Shown: positions 56,382 through 64,000 of the stretch, piece after piece
Numbering within the stretch: position 1 is the first letter of the stretch
Layout of the letters: each line of letters opens with the position of its first letter
Assembly: GCF_025751585.1 (NCBI RefSeq)
Contig: NZ_JAOWKX010000005.1
Location: forward strand, 199,423 to 263,422
Length of the DNA: 64,000 nt
Source: Fluctibacter corallii
Lineage (GTDB): Bacteria; Pseudomonadota; Gammaproteobacteria; Enterobacterales; Alteromonadaceae
Reading direction: 5' to 3'
Translations under genes and position numbers: made by a program
Notes under the pieces: model-generated
The model's input: only the letters and a program-made list of their open reading frames with translations
Database searches by the model: none
What the model was told of the DNA's origin: nothing

Positions 56382-57183
56382 CTTTTGTTTCAGTCGTCTT
56401 TTTAAGGTATTTATTGATTGCGTGCGCAGCGGCAACAAAGCCGAAACTAGCTGTGACCACAACGGCTGCACCAAAACCATTGTTACAATCAAGCTTCACA
56501 CTGCCATCGCTTAGGTTTTTAGTGGTACACACTGACCCGTCTTGTTGCGGATATTTTAATTGCTCAGTTGAAAACACACAGTCAACACCAAACTTCCTTT
56601 TGCTATTGGTAGTAAAACCGTAATGTTTTTTTAAAAAAGAGCGCAGCTTTGAGGCAAGCGGATCTTGAATTGTTTTTGTAAGGTCACTCACTGCTATTTG
56701 GGTAGGATCGGTTTGGCCGCCTGCGCCTCCTGCGGTAATTACTGGAATTTTATTTCGTTTACAATGGGCGATGATAGCCGCTTTTGCTTTAATGCTGTCG
56801 GTTGCTTCAATCACGTAATCAAACGTGTTAGAAAGATAATCACGCACATTTTCGGGTGTAACAAAATCTTCTATAACATTAACATTACAGTCTGGATTAA
56901 TGGCATGAAGCCGTGATGCCATGGCATCAACCTTTGCCTCTCCTACAGTTTGGTGAAGCGCATGAATTTGACGATTTGTGTTGGTTACGCATATGTCATC
57001 TAAGTCAATAAGCGTAATATTGCCAATGGCTGTTCTGGCTAGTGCTTCTGCAACCCATGAGCCGACACCCCCAATGCCAATGACACAAAAGTTTGCTTCA
57101 TTTAAACGCTGGGTTTCTTTGGTGCCATAAAGTCGTTTAGTGCCACCAAAGCGACGGTCGAAATCGGAATGTTGGATTGTCAT
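56374..57183 (-). CDS. tcdA: tRNA threonylcarbamoyladenosine dehydratase TcdA
   Basis: A 269-residue E1-like enzyme (CsdL/YgdL) that uses ATP to cyclise t6A at tRNA position 37. The nucleotide-binding motif is GIGGVGSWVAEALAR, followed by LIDLDDICVTNTNRQIHAL and EATDSIKAKAAII. The C-terminal GFGAAVVVTASFGFVAA is hydrophobic, as in TcdA. The ATG at 57183 is chosen over an in-frame ATG 24 bases upstream because DFDRRFGGTKRLYG is the family start. The gene is divergent from lhgO. Confidence 0.94.
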   Translation of the reverse strand: MTIQHSDFDRRFGGTKRLYGTKETQRLNEANFCVIGIGGVGSWVAEALARTAIGNITLIDLDDICVTNTNRQIHALHQTVGEAKVDAMASRLHAINPDCNVNVIEDFVTPENVRDYLSNTFDYVIEATDSIKAKAAIIAHCKRNKIPVITAGGAGGQTDPTQIAVSDLTKTIQDPLASKLRSFLKKHYGFTTNSKRKFGVDCVFSTEQLKYPQQDGSVCTTKNLSDGSVKLDCNNGFGAAVVVTASFGFVAAAHAINKYLKKTTETKVS

Positions 57184-57255
57184 GCTTCTTGAAACTGCTA
57201 ATATCACTTAGAATATGGATTATATCAGTCTAAGCAGGATGTGTTTAAAAAAATA

Positions 57256-58461
57256 ATGAATAAGAGTGATGTAATAATTATTGGAGCGGGAATAGTGGGT
57301 GCGTCAGTGGCGTATCAATTGTCACAACGTTATCCCGGCCTTAAAGTAACAGTAATTGAAAAAGAGAGTGAGCCAGCAAAGCATCAGACGGGGCGAAATT
57401 CTGGGGTGATCCACGCAGGCGTTTATTATGAACCAGGAAGCCTCAAAGCGACGTTTTGCCGAGAGGGATTAAAAGCAACCATTGCTTTTTGTCAAGATCA
57501 TGGCCTTCCATTTTTGCAGTGTGGAAAGCTCATTGTCGCGACGAATGATCAAGAGGAGCAACGACTGCACGCTTTGTTTCAGCGTTCTCAAGAAAATCAA
57601 CTCACTACACGCTTGTTATCTCAGTCGCAATTGCGAGCATTAGAACCCAATATTACAGGGCAATCTGCAATTCATGTGGAAGAAACGGGTATTACTGATT
57701 ACCAGGCTATCACTCGAGCGATGCTTGATAGTGTGGTAAGTAATGGTGGTAGTGTTGCTTACCAACAAGAAGTGACAGATCTGTATGAAGATGAAACCTG
57801 TGTAAAGGTTAACACTCAACATCATACGTTTCAGGCAAATTGGTTGATTAACTGTGCTGGATTACATTGTGATCGTTTGGCGAAAATAATGGGCGTTAAC
57901 ACAGATATCAAAATTGTGCCTTTTCGTGGTGAATATTATCAGTTACCCAGTCGCTACAACGATATTGTGAAACATCTTATCTACCCGGTGCCTGATCCGC
58001 AAATGCCATTTCTAGGTGTACATCTGACTCGTATGATTGATGGATCTGTGACGGTTGGCCCTAATGCGGTTTTAGCCCTCGCACGAGAGGGCTATAGCAA
58101 GGCTGACTATTCGTTCAAAGATGCACTAGAAACTTTGACTTTTCCTGGATTTTGGAAACTGGCTTCCACTCACGCAAAAAGTGGATTCGGTGAAATGCGT
58201 GACTCATTGTTTAAGAAGGGGTACTTAGCCCGCGTTCAAAAGTACGCGCCAGACATTCAACTTGATGACTTGTTACCCTATCCTAGTGGCGTGCGCGCGC
58301 AGGCTGTTTCTGCACAGGGAAAGTTGATTCATGATTTTGTATTTCATGATACACCTCGCTCTTTACATGTGGGAAATGCGCCGTCACCTGCTGCCACTTC
58401 GGCGATTCCGATTGGAAAAGAGATTATTTCCCGTTTGGCTGACAGGCTTGATGTTGCATAA
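57256..58461 (+). CDS. lhgO: L-2-hydroxyglutarate dehydrogenase
   Basis: A flavoprotein of 401 residues from this start. It oxidises L-2-hydroxyglutarate to 2-oxoglutarate and passes electrons to the quinone pool. The FAD motif is IIIGAGIVGASVAYQLSQ, and HQTGRNSGVIHAGVYYEPGSLKA and the C-terminal GVRAQAVSAQGKLIHDF are LhgO hallmarks. No good ribosome site decides the start: GTG at 57241 has AGGA only one base away, and ATG at 57256 lies 16 bases from it. I prefer 57256. Confidence 0.92.
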   Translation: MNKSDVIIIGAGIVGASVAYQLSQRYPGLKVTVIEKESEPAKHQTGRNSGVIHAGVYYEPGSLKATFCREGLKATIAFCQDHGLPFLQCGKLIVATNDQEEQRLHALFQRSQENQLTTRLLSQSQLRALEPNITGQSAIHVEETGITDYQAITRAMLDSVVSNGGSVAYQQEVTDLYEDETCVKVNTQHHTFQANWLINCAGLHCDRLAKIMGVNTDIKIVPFRGEYYQLPSRYNDIVKHLIYPVPDPQMPFLGVHLTRMIDGSVTVGPNAVLALAREGYSKADYSFKDALETLTFPGFWKLASTHAKSGFGEMRDSLFKKGYLARVQKYAPDIQLDDLLPYPSGVRAQAVSAQGKLIHDFVFHDTPRSLHVGNAPSPAATSAIPIGKEIISRLADRLDVA

Positions 58462-58476
58462 TGGTTACTAGAGTGT

Positions 58477-59451
58477 CTACCTAGACATTCGTTTTACAAA
58501 TACTACGACAAAAAGAGCAATCGTAAAGCTACCCAAAAATGCTTCCGTTACGGCGATAAAGCGCGTCAAGCCAACTGGCGTGATGTCGCCGTATCCCAGG
58601 GTAGTAAACGTCACGACACTGTAATAAAGAGACAAAAAAAATGTGGTGAGGTTGTCTGTTAGGCTCGCATCAACATTGAATTTAATGAGTTTTTCATAAT
58701 AGTTAACACCTAGAAAAAAGTAACCAATGGCGCAGCTGAATATTAAGAAAACAGAGAACAAAATGGTATTTTCGGGTTTTTCGCCATAACCGCATAGGGT
58801 GTCAATAGCATGAGAGAAAAGCCACTTTGCTGTCCAGCGTTTCAGTTGTCGCCGATGGGCGATCCGCTCACGATACCCATATTGACCCGCAAGCACGAAA
58901 AGCCCCTGATCTTCAGCACAACGTTTAAGCTGTCGGTACACTTCTTCGGATTGTTCAAACTGGTCCATAGCCTCTGTAACACGCCCCTGTTTTCGATATT
59001 GTCGCCCAAGAGATTCCTGAATCAACTCATCACCGACTTCCAAATTGTCGAGTCTTGCATCCTGCCATCGGGTACCGAGTAAATTCGTGTAATTTAAATG
59101 AGCACAATGCAAGTTGGCTTCACGAAGATCAGCTTTCATCAGTGAGCCATTGGATAACGTCACATTGAATAAGTGCGCACCTCTTAATTTGGCTCTGTAT
59201 AAATCACTTTCTGATAGGTCGAAGCCTTGCTTTTCACCAGTATTGACAAGATCAATGCCTTCCAAATTCGCTTTTTTTAATTGCAGGCCAATACTGTACC
59301 CACCGTTTTTAATGTGGCTCTCAAGCTTCTTCGATAGGTCCATGTTGGATTTATCTACATGAGGGTCATGCCAAAAGCAATAACCGTTACCCAAATCTTC
59401 AAGTGGACATTGTGTATTTTTTAAAGAGACGAATCGGCATTGTTTAGACAT
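58477..59451 (-). CDS. Pentapeptide-repeat protein fused to a K+ channel
   Basis: A 324-residue fusion. The N-terminus has Cys5, Cys15, Cys25 and His28 in a small possible metal knot. Residues about 60-135 are pentapeptide repeats with the A(N/D)LxxA-type rhythm (KADLREANLHCAHLNYTNL). A helical linker (about 145-210) follows, and then two membrane segments around 228-250 and 295-320 that flank the potassium selectivity filter TLGYGD (284-289). It is a two-segment ion channel with a cytoplasmic repeat domain. The ATG at 59451 is preferred to one 24 bases upstream. Confidence 0.85.
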   Translation of the reverse strand: MSKQCRFVSLKNTQCPLEDLGNGYCFWHDPHVDKSNMDLSKKLESHIKNGGYSIGLQLKKANLEGIDLVNTGEKQGFDLSESDLYRAKLRGAHLFNVTLSNGSLMKADLREANLHCAHLNYTNLLGTRWQDARLDNLEVGDELIQESLGRQYRKQGRVTEAMDQFEQSEEVYRQLKRCAEDQGLFVLAGQYGYRERIAHRRQLKRWTAKWLFSHAIDTLCGYGEKPENTILFSVFLIFSCAIGYFFLGVNYYEKLIKFNVDASLTDNLTTFFLSLYYSVVTFTTLGYGDITPVGLTRFIAVTEAFLGSFTIALFVVVFVKRMSR

Positions 59452-59565
59452 GTTGTGTAGAGCACCTATATGCATTTGTTAAGTGTAGCAGGGTGGAGAA
59501 TTTTGCGCGGATTCCGCAAAATAAAGCTACGCTTTTGAGTAATAGTGTATAAGGAGACAGTTGTA

Positions 59566-60504
59566 ATGGGGTTATTAGTCGATGGACAATGGGTTGATAA
59601 GTGGTATGAAACTGATAAAAACGATGGAAAGTTTGAACGGCAAGCATCACAGTTCAGAGATGAAATCAGTCCTGATGTGAATGCAAAATTTCCTGCTGAG
59701 AATCATCGTTACCACCTTTATGTGTCACTTGCTTGCCCGTGGGCACATCGCACACTGATTTATAGGAAGTTAAAAGGGCTTGAAGCAATCATTGGGCTGT
59801 CAGTCGTTTCGCCTGATATGCTAGAGCATGGCTGGAGCTTTGGGTCATTTCCAGAGGCGACTGGAGATACGCTTTACGGTCACGACTTTCTACACCAGCT
59901 GTATACCTCGGTCAATGATACGATTACAACCCGAGTGACTGTGCCAGTGCTATGGGATAAAAAAGAGAAAACGATTGTAAATAATGAATCTGCAGACATT
60001 ATTCGTATGTTTAATTCAGCTTTCAATGAAATGACGGGTAATCGTTTAGATTTCTATCCGAAACCTTTGCATAATCAAATAGATGAAACTAACCATTTTG
60101 TTTACCACAATATTAATAACGGTGTGTACAAAGCCGGCTTTGCAACAACCCAGCAGGCGTATGAAGAAGCTGTGTCAGCGCTGTTCGATGCGTTGGAAGA
60201 AATTGAGACCAGACTTGAAGGACAGAGCTATTTGGTCGGAGATCAATTAACAGAAGCAGACTGGCGCTTATTCACTACGTTAATTCGGTTCGATGCGGTT
60301 TATGTCGGGCATTTCAAATGTAACATTAAGCGTATCGCCGATTTTCCAAACTTAAGCCGGTATGTTGAAATGTTGTATTTGCACCCAGGTGTCAGTGATA
60401 CGGTGAACATGGCTCACATAAAGCGTCATTATTATTATAGCCATGCGCATATTAACCCGACGCAAGTAATACCGATTGGGCCAGAATTACCCTTTATTAA
60501 GTGA
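59566..60504 (+). CDS. Glutathionyl-hydroquinone reductase (YqjG/ECM4 family)
   Basis: A 312-residue member of the Xi-class glutathione transferases, which remove glutathione from glutathionyl-hydroquinones. The catalytic Cys57 lies in LACPWAHRT. Family segments are LSVVSPDMLEHGWSF, IVNNESADIIRMFN and EADWRLFTTLIRFDAVYVGHFKCN. The ATG at 59566 is preceded by AAGGAG. It stands alone, between the channel gene (divergent) and manC. Confidence 0.92.
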   Translation: MGLLVDGQWVDKWYETDKNDGKFERQASQFRDEISPDVNAKFPAENHRYHLYVSLACPWAHRTLIYRKLKGLEAIIGLSVVSPDMLEHGWSFGSFPEATGDTLYGHDFLHQLYTSVNDTITTRVTVPVLWDKKEKTIVNNESADIIRMFNSAFNEMTGNRLDFYPKPLHNQIDETNHFVYHNINNGVYKAGFATTQQAYEEAVSALFDALEEIETRLEGQSYLVGDQLTEADWRLFTTLIRFDAVYVGHFKCNIKRIADFPNLSRYVEMLYLHPGVSDTVNMAHIKRHYYYSHAHINPTQVIPIGPELPFIK

Positions 60505-60610
60505 TTGTGATCGGATTTCGTTACTGAGCCATTGAATGTGTTTACATCCTCGCATACCATTTGCTCATAAAAATAAAGGCTAAGCCTCTCACTGTTATAA
60601 GGATTTTTGA

Positions 60611-62026
60611 ATGAAACCTGTCGTTTTAGCTGGTGGATCTGGTAGTCGACTTTGGCCTAAATCAAGGGCTGCATTACCTAAGCAATTTCTTTCGTTGACT
60701 TCAGATAATTCGATGCTGCAAGAGACATTATTGCGTCTTGATGGTCTAGACGTTGATGCACCTGTGTTTATTTGTAATGAAGCACATCGTTTTCTTGTTG
60801 CGGAGCAGCTTCGTCAGGCAGATATTGATCATGGTGGCATCATCTTAGAGCCTGAAGGAAAGAACACAGCGCCAGCTATTGCGCTTGCGGCCTATCATGC
60901 GCTGAAGTCGGGTGAAGATCCTACACTATTAGTATTAGCAGCCGATCATCTGATTAAAGACGTTGGGCGCTTTCATAAAGCAATAAAACATGCTGAGCGC
61001 CTAGCTGAAGAAGGTAAGCTCGTCACCTTTGGTATTGTACCCACGATGCCACACACTGGGTATGGTTATATTCGTCGTGGTGAGCAATTAGATCAGGCTG
61101 AGACTGGATTTTCTGTATCTGAATTTGTTGAAAAGCCAGATGAGGCTACTGCGAAAAAATATATCAGCAATGGCGATTATTTTTGGAACAGTGGCATGTT
61201 TATGTTTAAGGCCAGCCGCTATATAGAAGAGCTAAGTAAATTTGTTCCCCAAATGGCTGAAATCTGTAAAACCTCTATTGCATCGGAAACTCAAGATTTA
61301 GACTTTGTAAGAATCAATGCAAATATCTTTTCTGCATGCCCTGAAGACTCCATCGATTATGCTGTCATGGAGCAGACATCTGATGCGGCGATGGTAACGC
61401 TTGACGCTGGTTGGAACGATGTTGGGAGTTGGTCTTCACTGTGGGAAACGGCTGAAGACAAGGATGAAAAAGGCAACGTATTGAAAGGTGATATCATGCT
61501 TCATGGTACCGCTGATAGTTATGTAAATGCTGAAAATCGCTTGGTTGCGCTGGTCGGAGTGAGCGACATGGTTGTAGTGGAAACCAAAGATGCTGTGCTA
61601 GTGGCGAACAAAAACAATGTGCAAGATATAAAACATGTTGTTAATCGTCTTAAACAAGAGAAACGCCCAGAATTTGAATTTCACCGAGAAGTGTTCAGAC
61701 CATGGGGAAGTTACGACTCAATAGACAATGGCGAACGTTTCCAAGTGAAGCGCATTACCGTAAAGCCGGGCGAAAAGCTATCTGTGCAGATGCACCATCA
61801 CCGTGCTGAGCACTGGATTGTGGTATCAGGTACCGCAAAAGTAACAAAAGGCGAAGAAACGTTTTTAGTGACTGAAAATGAGTCTACCTATATTCCTATC
61901 GGCACAGTTCACGCATTAGAAAATCCTGGCAAACTTCCGTTGGAGCTCATAGAAGTGCAATCGGGGAGTTATCTTGGTGAAGACGATATTGTTAGGTTTT
62001 CTGATCGCTATGGTCGAACGGAGTAG
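60611..62026 (+). CDS. manC: Mannose-1-phosphate guanylyltransferase/mannose-6-phosphate isomerase
   Basis: A 471-residue bifunctional enzyme. The N-terminal nucleotidyltransferase has [27 protein letters not shown] and [13 protein letters not shown]. The C-terminal cupin domain (about 365-465) is the type II phosphomannose isomerase part, with [16 protein letters not shown]. It makes GDP-mannose for surface polysaccharide. Five bases separate it from the phosphomannomutase gene, so the two form an operon. No glycosyltransferase genes are nearby. Confidence 0.94.
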   Translation: MKPVVLAGGSGSRLWPKSRAALPKQFLSLTSDNSMLQETLLRLDGLDVDAPVFICNEAHRFLVAEQLRQADIDHGGIILEPEGKNTAPAIALAAYHALKSGEDPTLLVLAADHLIKDVGRFHKAIKHAERLAEEGKLVTFGIVPTMPHTGYGYIRRGEQLDQAETGFSVSEFVEKPDEATAKKYISNGDYFWNSGMFMFKASRYIEELSKFVPQMAEICKTSIASETQDLDFVRINANIFSACPEDSIDYAVMEQTSDAAMVTLDAGWNDVGSWSSLWETAEDKDEKGNVLKGDIMLHGTADSYVNAENRLVALVGVSDMVVVETKDAVLVANKNNVQDIKHVVNRLKQEKRPEFEFHREVFRPWGSYDSIDNGERFQVKRITVKPGEKLSVQMHHHRAEHWIVVSGTAKVTKGEETFLVTENESTYIPIGTVHALENPGKLPLELIEVQSGSYLGEDDIVRFSDRYGRTE

Positions 62027-62031
62027 TATTA

Positions 62032-63513
62032 GTGAGCGAACTTACATGTTTTAAAGCCTACGATATTAGAGGCAAATTAAATGTAGATCTGGACGAGCGT
62101 GTCGCGTATCGAATAGGTAGGGCATTTGCTGAGCACCTTTTGGCCAAAAAAGTGGTCGTGGGCGGTGATGTCAGGTTGTCTTCTGAACCCCTTAAATTAG
62201 CGCTGGCAGCGGGTCTTATTGATGGTGGTGCTAGCGTTCTTGATTTAGGTATGACGGGTACAGAAGAAATTTACTTTGCCAGTAACTATTTGGATGTAGA
62301 TGGTGGAATTGAAGTGACCGCGAGCCACAATCCGATAGATTACAATGGCATGAAGCTGGTAAAAGGGGGGGCGTTGCCCATCAGTGGCGATACTGGGCTC
62401 TTTGATATTCAAACATTGGCTTCGTCTTATTCTCAAGACAGTATCGATCATGGTCTGTGCCACTACGCACACCCTTCAGTTAAAATTGGCAATACGTTTG
62501 ATAGCAAAAAAGCATCAGAATTGTTTGAAAAAGGCATCTCATCTATCGATGTTGACAAGCTCAAGAAAAGCGATTGCTATCAGCAGCATGATACTGTGAA
62601 CGAATATATTGCACACGTGTTAAGTTATGTTGAGCTGACACATTTTACACCATTGAAGTTAGTTGTGAACGCAGGAAATGGTGCCGCAGGGCCGACTATT
62701 GATGCGATGGAAAAAGCCTGTAAAGTGCGGGGCTTTCCGATTGAATTTATTAAAGTTAATCATACCCCTGATGGCACATTCCCAAATGGCATTCCTAATC
62801 CTTTGTTACCTGAAAATCGTGGCGCTACGTCAAAAGCCGTCGTAGAGCATGGCGCTGACATGGGTATCGCATGGGATGGTGATTTTGACCGTTGCTTCTT
62901 ATTTGATGAAAAAGGCGAGTTTGTAGAAGGGTATTATATTGTCGGTTTGCTTGCTAAAGCATTTTTGCAAAAGCAAGCTGGCGAAAAAATCATTTATGAT
63001 CCACGGGTGTATTGGAATACCGAAGAAATAGTAAACCATGAAAATGGTATACCTGTGAAAAGTAAAACAGGACATGCGTTTATAAAGGAGCGTATGCGTG
63101 CAGAAAATGCCATTTATGGCGGCGAAATGAGTGCTCATCATTATTTCCGAGACTTTGCGTATTGTGATTCAGGCATGATCCCGTGGTTATTAGTCGCCGA
63201 GCTGATTTGTAAAGATAAGAAGCCATTGAGTGACATGGTAAAAGATAGAATTGCCATGTTTCCATCATCGGGTGAAATCAACGCAACTGTAAAAGATGCA
63301 GATATGGTGTTAGCTCGCGTTCAGTCTCATTTTGAAGCTGAAGCGCTAAGCATTGAAAGCATTGACGGCGTGGGAATGGAGTTTGATGGATGGCGCTTCA
63401 ATCTCAGAAAGTCTAATACGGAACCCGTTATTCGATTAAACGTGGAAGCACGCGGCGATGCGGCTTTAATGAAAGAGAAAACAACGTTACTTTTGGGTCT
63501 GTTACAAGCCTAA
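62032..63513 (+). CDS. manB: Phosphomannomutase
   Basis: A 493-residue alpha-D-phosphohexomutase that turns mannose 6-phosphate into mannose 1-phosphate, the substrate of ManC. The active-site Ser lies in [14 protein letters not shown], the metal-binding loop is DGDFDR, the sugar-binding loop is [10 protein letters not shown] and the C-terminal phosphate loop is [10 protein letters not shown]. It starts with GTG at 62032. Length and motifs fit ManB/CpsG. It is the second gene of the manC-manB pair. Confidence 0.94.
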   Translation: MSELTCFKAYDIRGKLNVDLDERVAYRIGRAFAEHLLAKKVVVGGDVRLSSEPLKLALAAGLIDGGASVLDLGMTGTEEIYFASNYLDVDGGIEVTASHNPIDYNGMKLVKGGALPISGDTGLFDIQTLASSYSQDSIDHGLCHYAHPSVKIGNTFDSKKASELFEKGISSIDVDKLKKSDCYQQHDTVNEYIAHVLSYVELTHFTPLKLVVNAGNGAAGPTIDAMEKACKVRGFPIEFIKVNHTPDGTFPNGIPNPLLPENRGATSKAVVEHGADMGIAWDGDFDRCFLFDEKGEFVEGYYIVGLLAKAFLQKQAGEKIIYDPRVYWNTEEIVNHENGIPVKSKTGHAFIKERMRAENAIYGGEMSAHHYFRDFAYCDSGMIPWLLVAELICKDKKPLSDMVKDRIAMFPSSGEINATVKDADMVLARVQSHFEAEALSIESIDGVGMEFDGWRFNLRKSNTEPVIRLNVEARGDAALMKEKTTLLLGLLQA

Positions 63514-63544
63514 ACCCCAAACACAATTAATCAATATTGGCTAA

Positions 63545-63568
63545 ATGAGAGCTAATTCTGGCTCTCAT
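63545..63568. terminator. Hairpin between manB and the DUF3429 gene
   Basis: ATGAGAGC and GCTCTCAT form an eight-pair stem with an eight-base loop, between convergent genes. The T content after it is modest, so it is a moderate terminator at best. Confidence 0.55.
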
Positions 63569-63570
63569 CT

Positions 63571-63981
63571 CTATTTAAGGGTCATCATAAAAACCTGACT
63601 TAACACAACAAAAAATGTTAAATGTCCGCGAAAGCGCATATACCCGTCAGGCTTCACCAGCCAGCATTTATCAGCAATGAGCACCATTATGTAAGCAATA
63701 GATAAAGTGATGAGTGCAGGGAAGTAATTCAGAAATGTGATAGAAACCCATCCAACCAAACTTGGCGCCATGGCAAAATAAGGTTGAAATGATGCTGATT
63801 CTTTTTGTAGTGAGTCATACCAGTGCACGCCGCCAAGAAATGACAGAATAATCGCACTGTAGGTGAAAAATAGTGTCTCACCAAAAACAGGATTGATGAT
63901 CGAAAGTGAGATGGCTAATGGTAGTAGAATAAATGGGATTAACCCTAAATATCCTAATACTTTGTAACGGACTCTTTCCAT
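63571..63981 (-). CDS. DUF3429 family membrane protein
   Basis: A 136-residue protein with four to five hydrophobic segments. The start YKVLGYLGLIPFILLP and the central SFLGGVHWYDSLQ motif are characteristic of DUF3429. The function is unknown. It is convergent with manB, and its upstream region is cut by the window end. Confidence 0.88.
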   Translation of the reverse strand: MERVRYKVLGYLGLIPFILLPLAISLSIINPVFGETLFFTYSAIILSFLGGVHWYDSLQKESASFQPYFAMAPSLVGWVSITFLNYFPALITLSIAYIMVLIADKCWLVKPDGYMRFRGHLTFFVVLSQVFMMTLK

Positions 63982-64000
63982 TTTTCATTTTTCCGGCTAA

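Overview
The window is a stretch of ordinary gammaproteobacterial chromosome, most likely from the Alteromonadales (Alteromonas or a close relative). The evidence is the gene content and order: a divergent yejK / yejL-yejM set, the acnD-prpF form of the methylcitrate cluster, RlmA, TcdA, RmuC, CysB, and many families common in marine gammaproteobacteria (DUF6279, DUF3429, DUF2919, a VC2046-like protein). No phage, insertion sequence, CRISPR array or rRNA operon was seen. The only RNA gene recognised is one tRNA-Tyr (GTA).

Layout. 1-2.9 kb is an accessory-looking edge: an unrecognised two-gene membrane operon that runs off the window, a decayed gene and an orphan lipoprotein. 2.9-4.6 kb holds a response regulator with a TPR-like domain. 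4.8-10.4 kb is a valine/branched-chain catabolic operon (mmsA, acyl-CoA dehydrogenase, 3-hydroxyisobutyryl-CoA hydrolase, mmsB, SDR) with two inverted repeats in its promoter region. 10.6-17.4 kb holds rlmA-gmhB, yejM-yejL, yejK, a double-domain PTPS-like protein, an M23 peptidase and a HAD phosphatase. 17.4-25.1 kb holds an M61 peptidase, a PilZ protein, an Mpo1-like protein, a LytS/LytR-type two-component pair, pfkA and two lipoproteins. 25.3-27.4 kb holds tRNA-Tyr, a VC2046-like protein, trhO and an EF-hand protein. 27.5-34.2 kb is the methylcitrate operon (GntR regulator-prpB-prpC-acnD-prpF). 34.4-43.1 kb holds exported proteins, a DEAD-box helicase, a two-subunit 3-oxoacid CoA-transferase with a divergent LysR gene, an orphan histidine kinase and cysB. 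43.1-51.5 kb holds sdaA, nudL, pabB, a class I fumarase, rmuC and rimO. 51.8-64 kb holds a PstS-like protein, a TPR protein ending in a degenerate GGDEF-like domain, several small membrane or unknown genes, tcdA, lhgO, a pentapeptide/K+ channel fusion, a glutathionyl-hydroquinone reductase, manC-manB and a DUF3429 protein.

Metabolic logic. Valine breakdown through MmsA yields propionyl-CoA, which the methylcitrate operon 20 kb away converts to pyruvate and succinate. The CoA-transferase can activate acetoacetate, the end product of leucine breakdown, and the class I fumarase serves the TCA cycle. Together these suggest growth on amino acids and short-chain acids. ManC and ManB supply GDP-mannose for surface polysaccharide, and GmhB supplies heptose for LPS.

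The most interesting observations are: a tandem PTPS-fold protein whose first half lacks the metal ligands and whose second half keeps them; terminator-like hairpins in both distal gaps of the prp operon; a pair of TGTCGACA palindromes upstream of it; a valine operon with no obvious enoyl-CoA hydratase gene; a pentapeptide-repeat/K+ channel fusion; a degenerate GGDEF sensor; the unrecognised membrane operon with an adjacent gene relic; and a perfect hairpin just ahead of the ribosome site of an exported protein. No clear new defence or mobile system was found. All family calls come from reading the sequence; no database search was possible.
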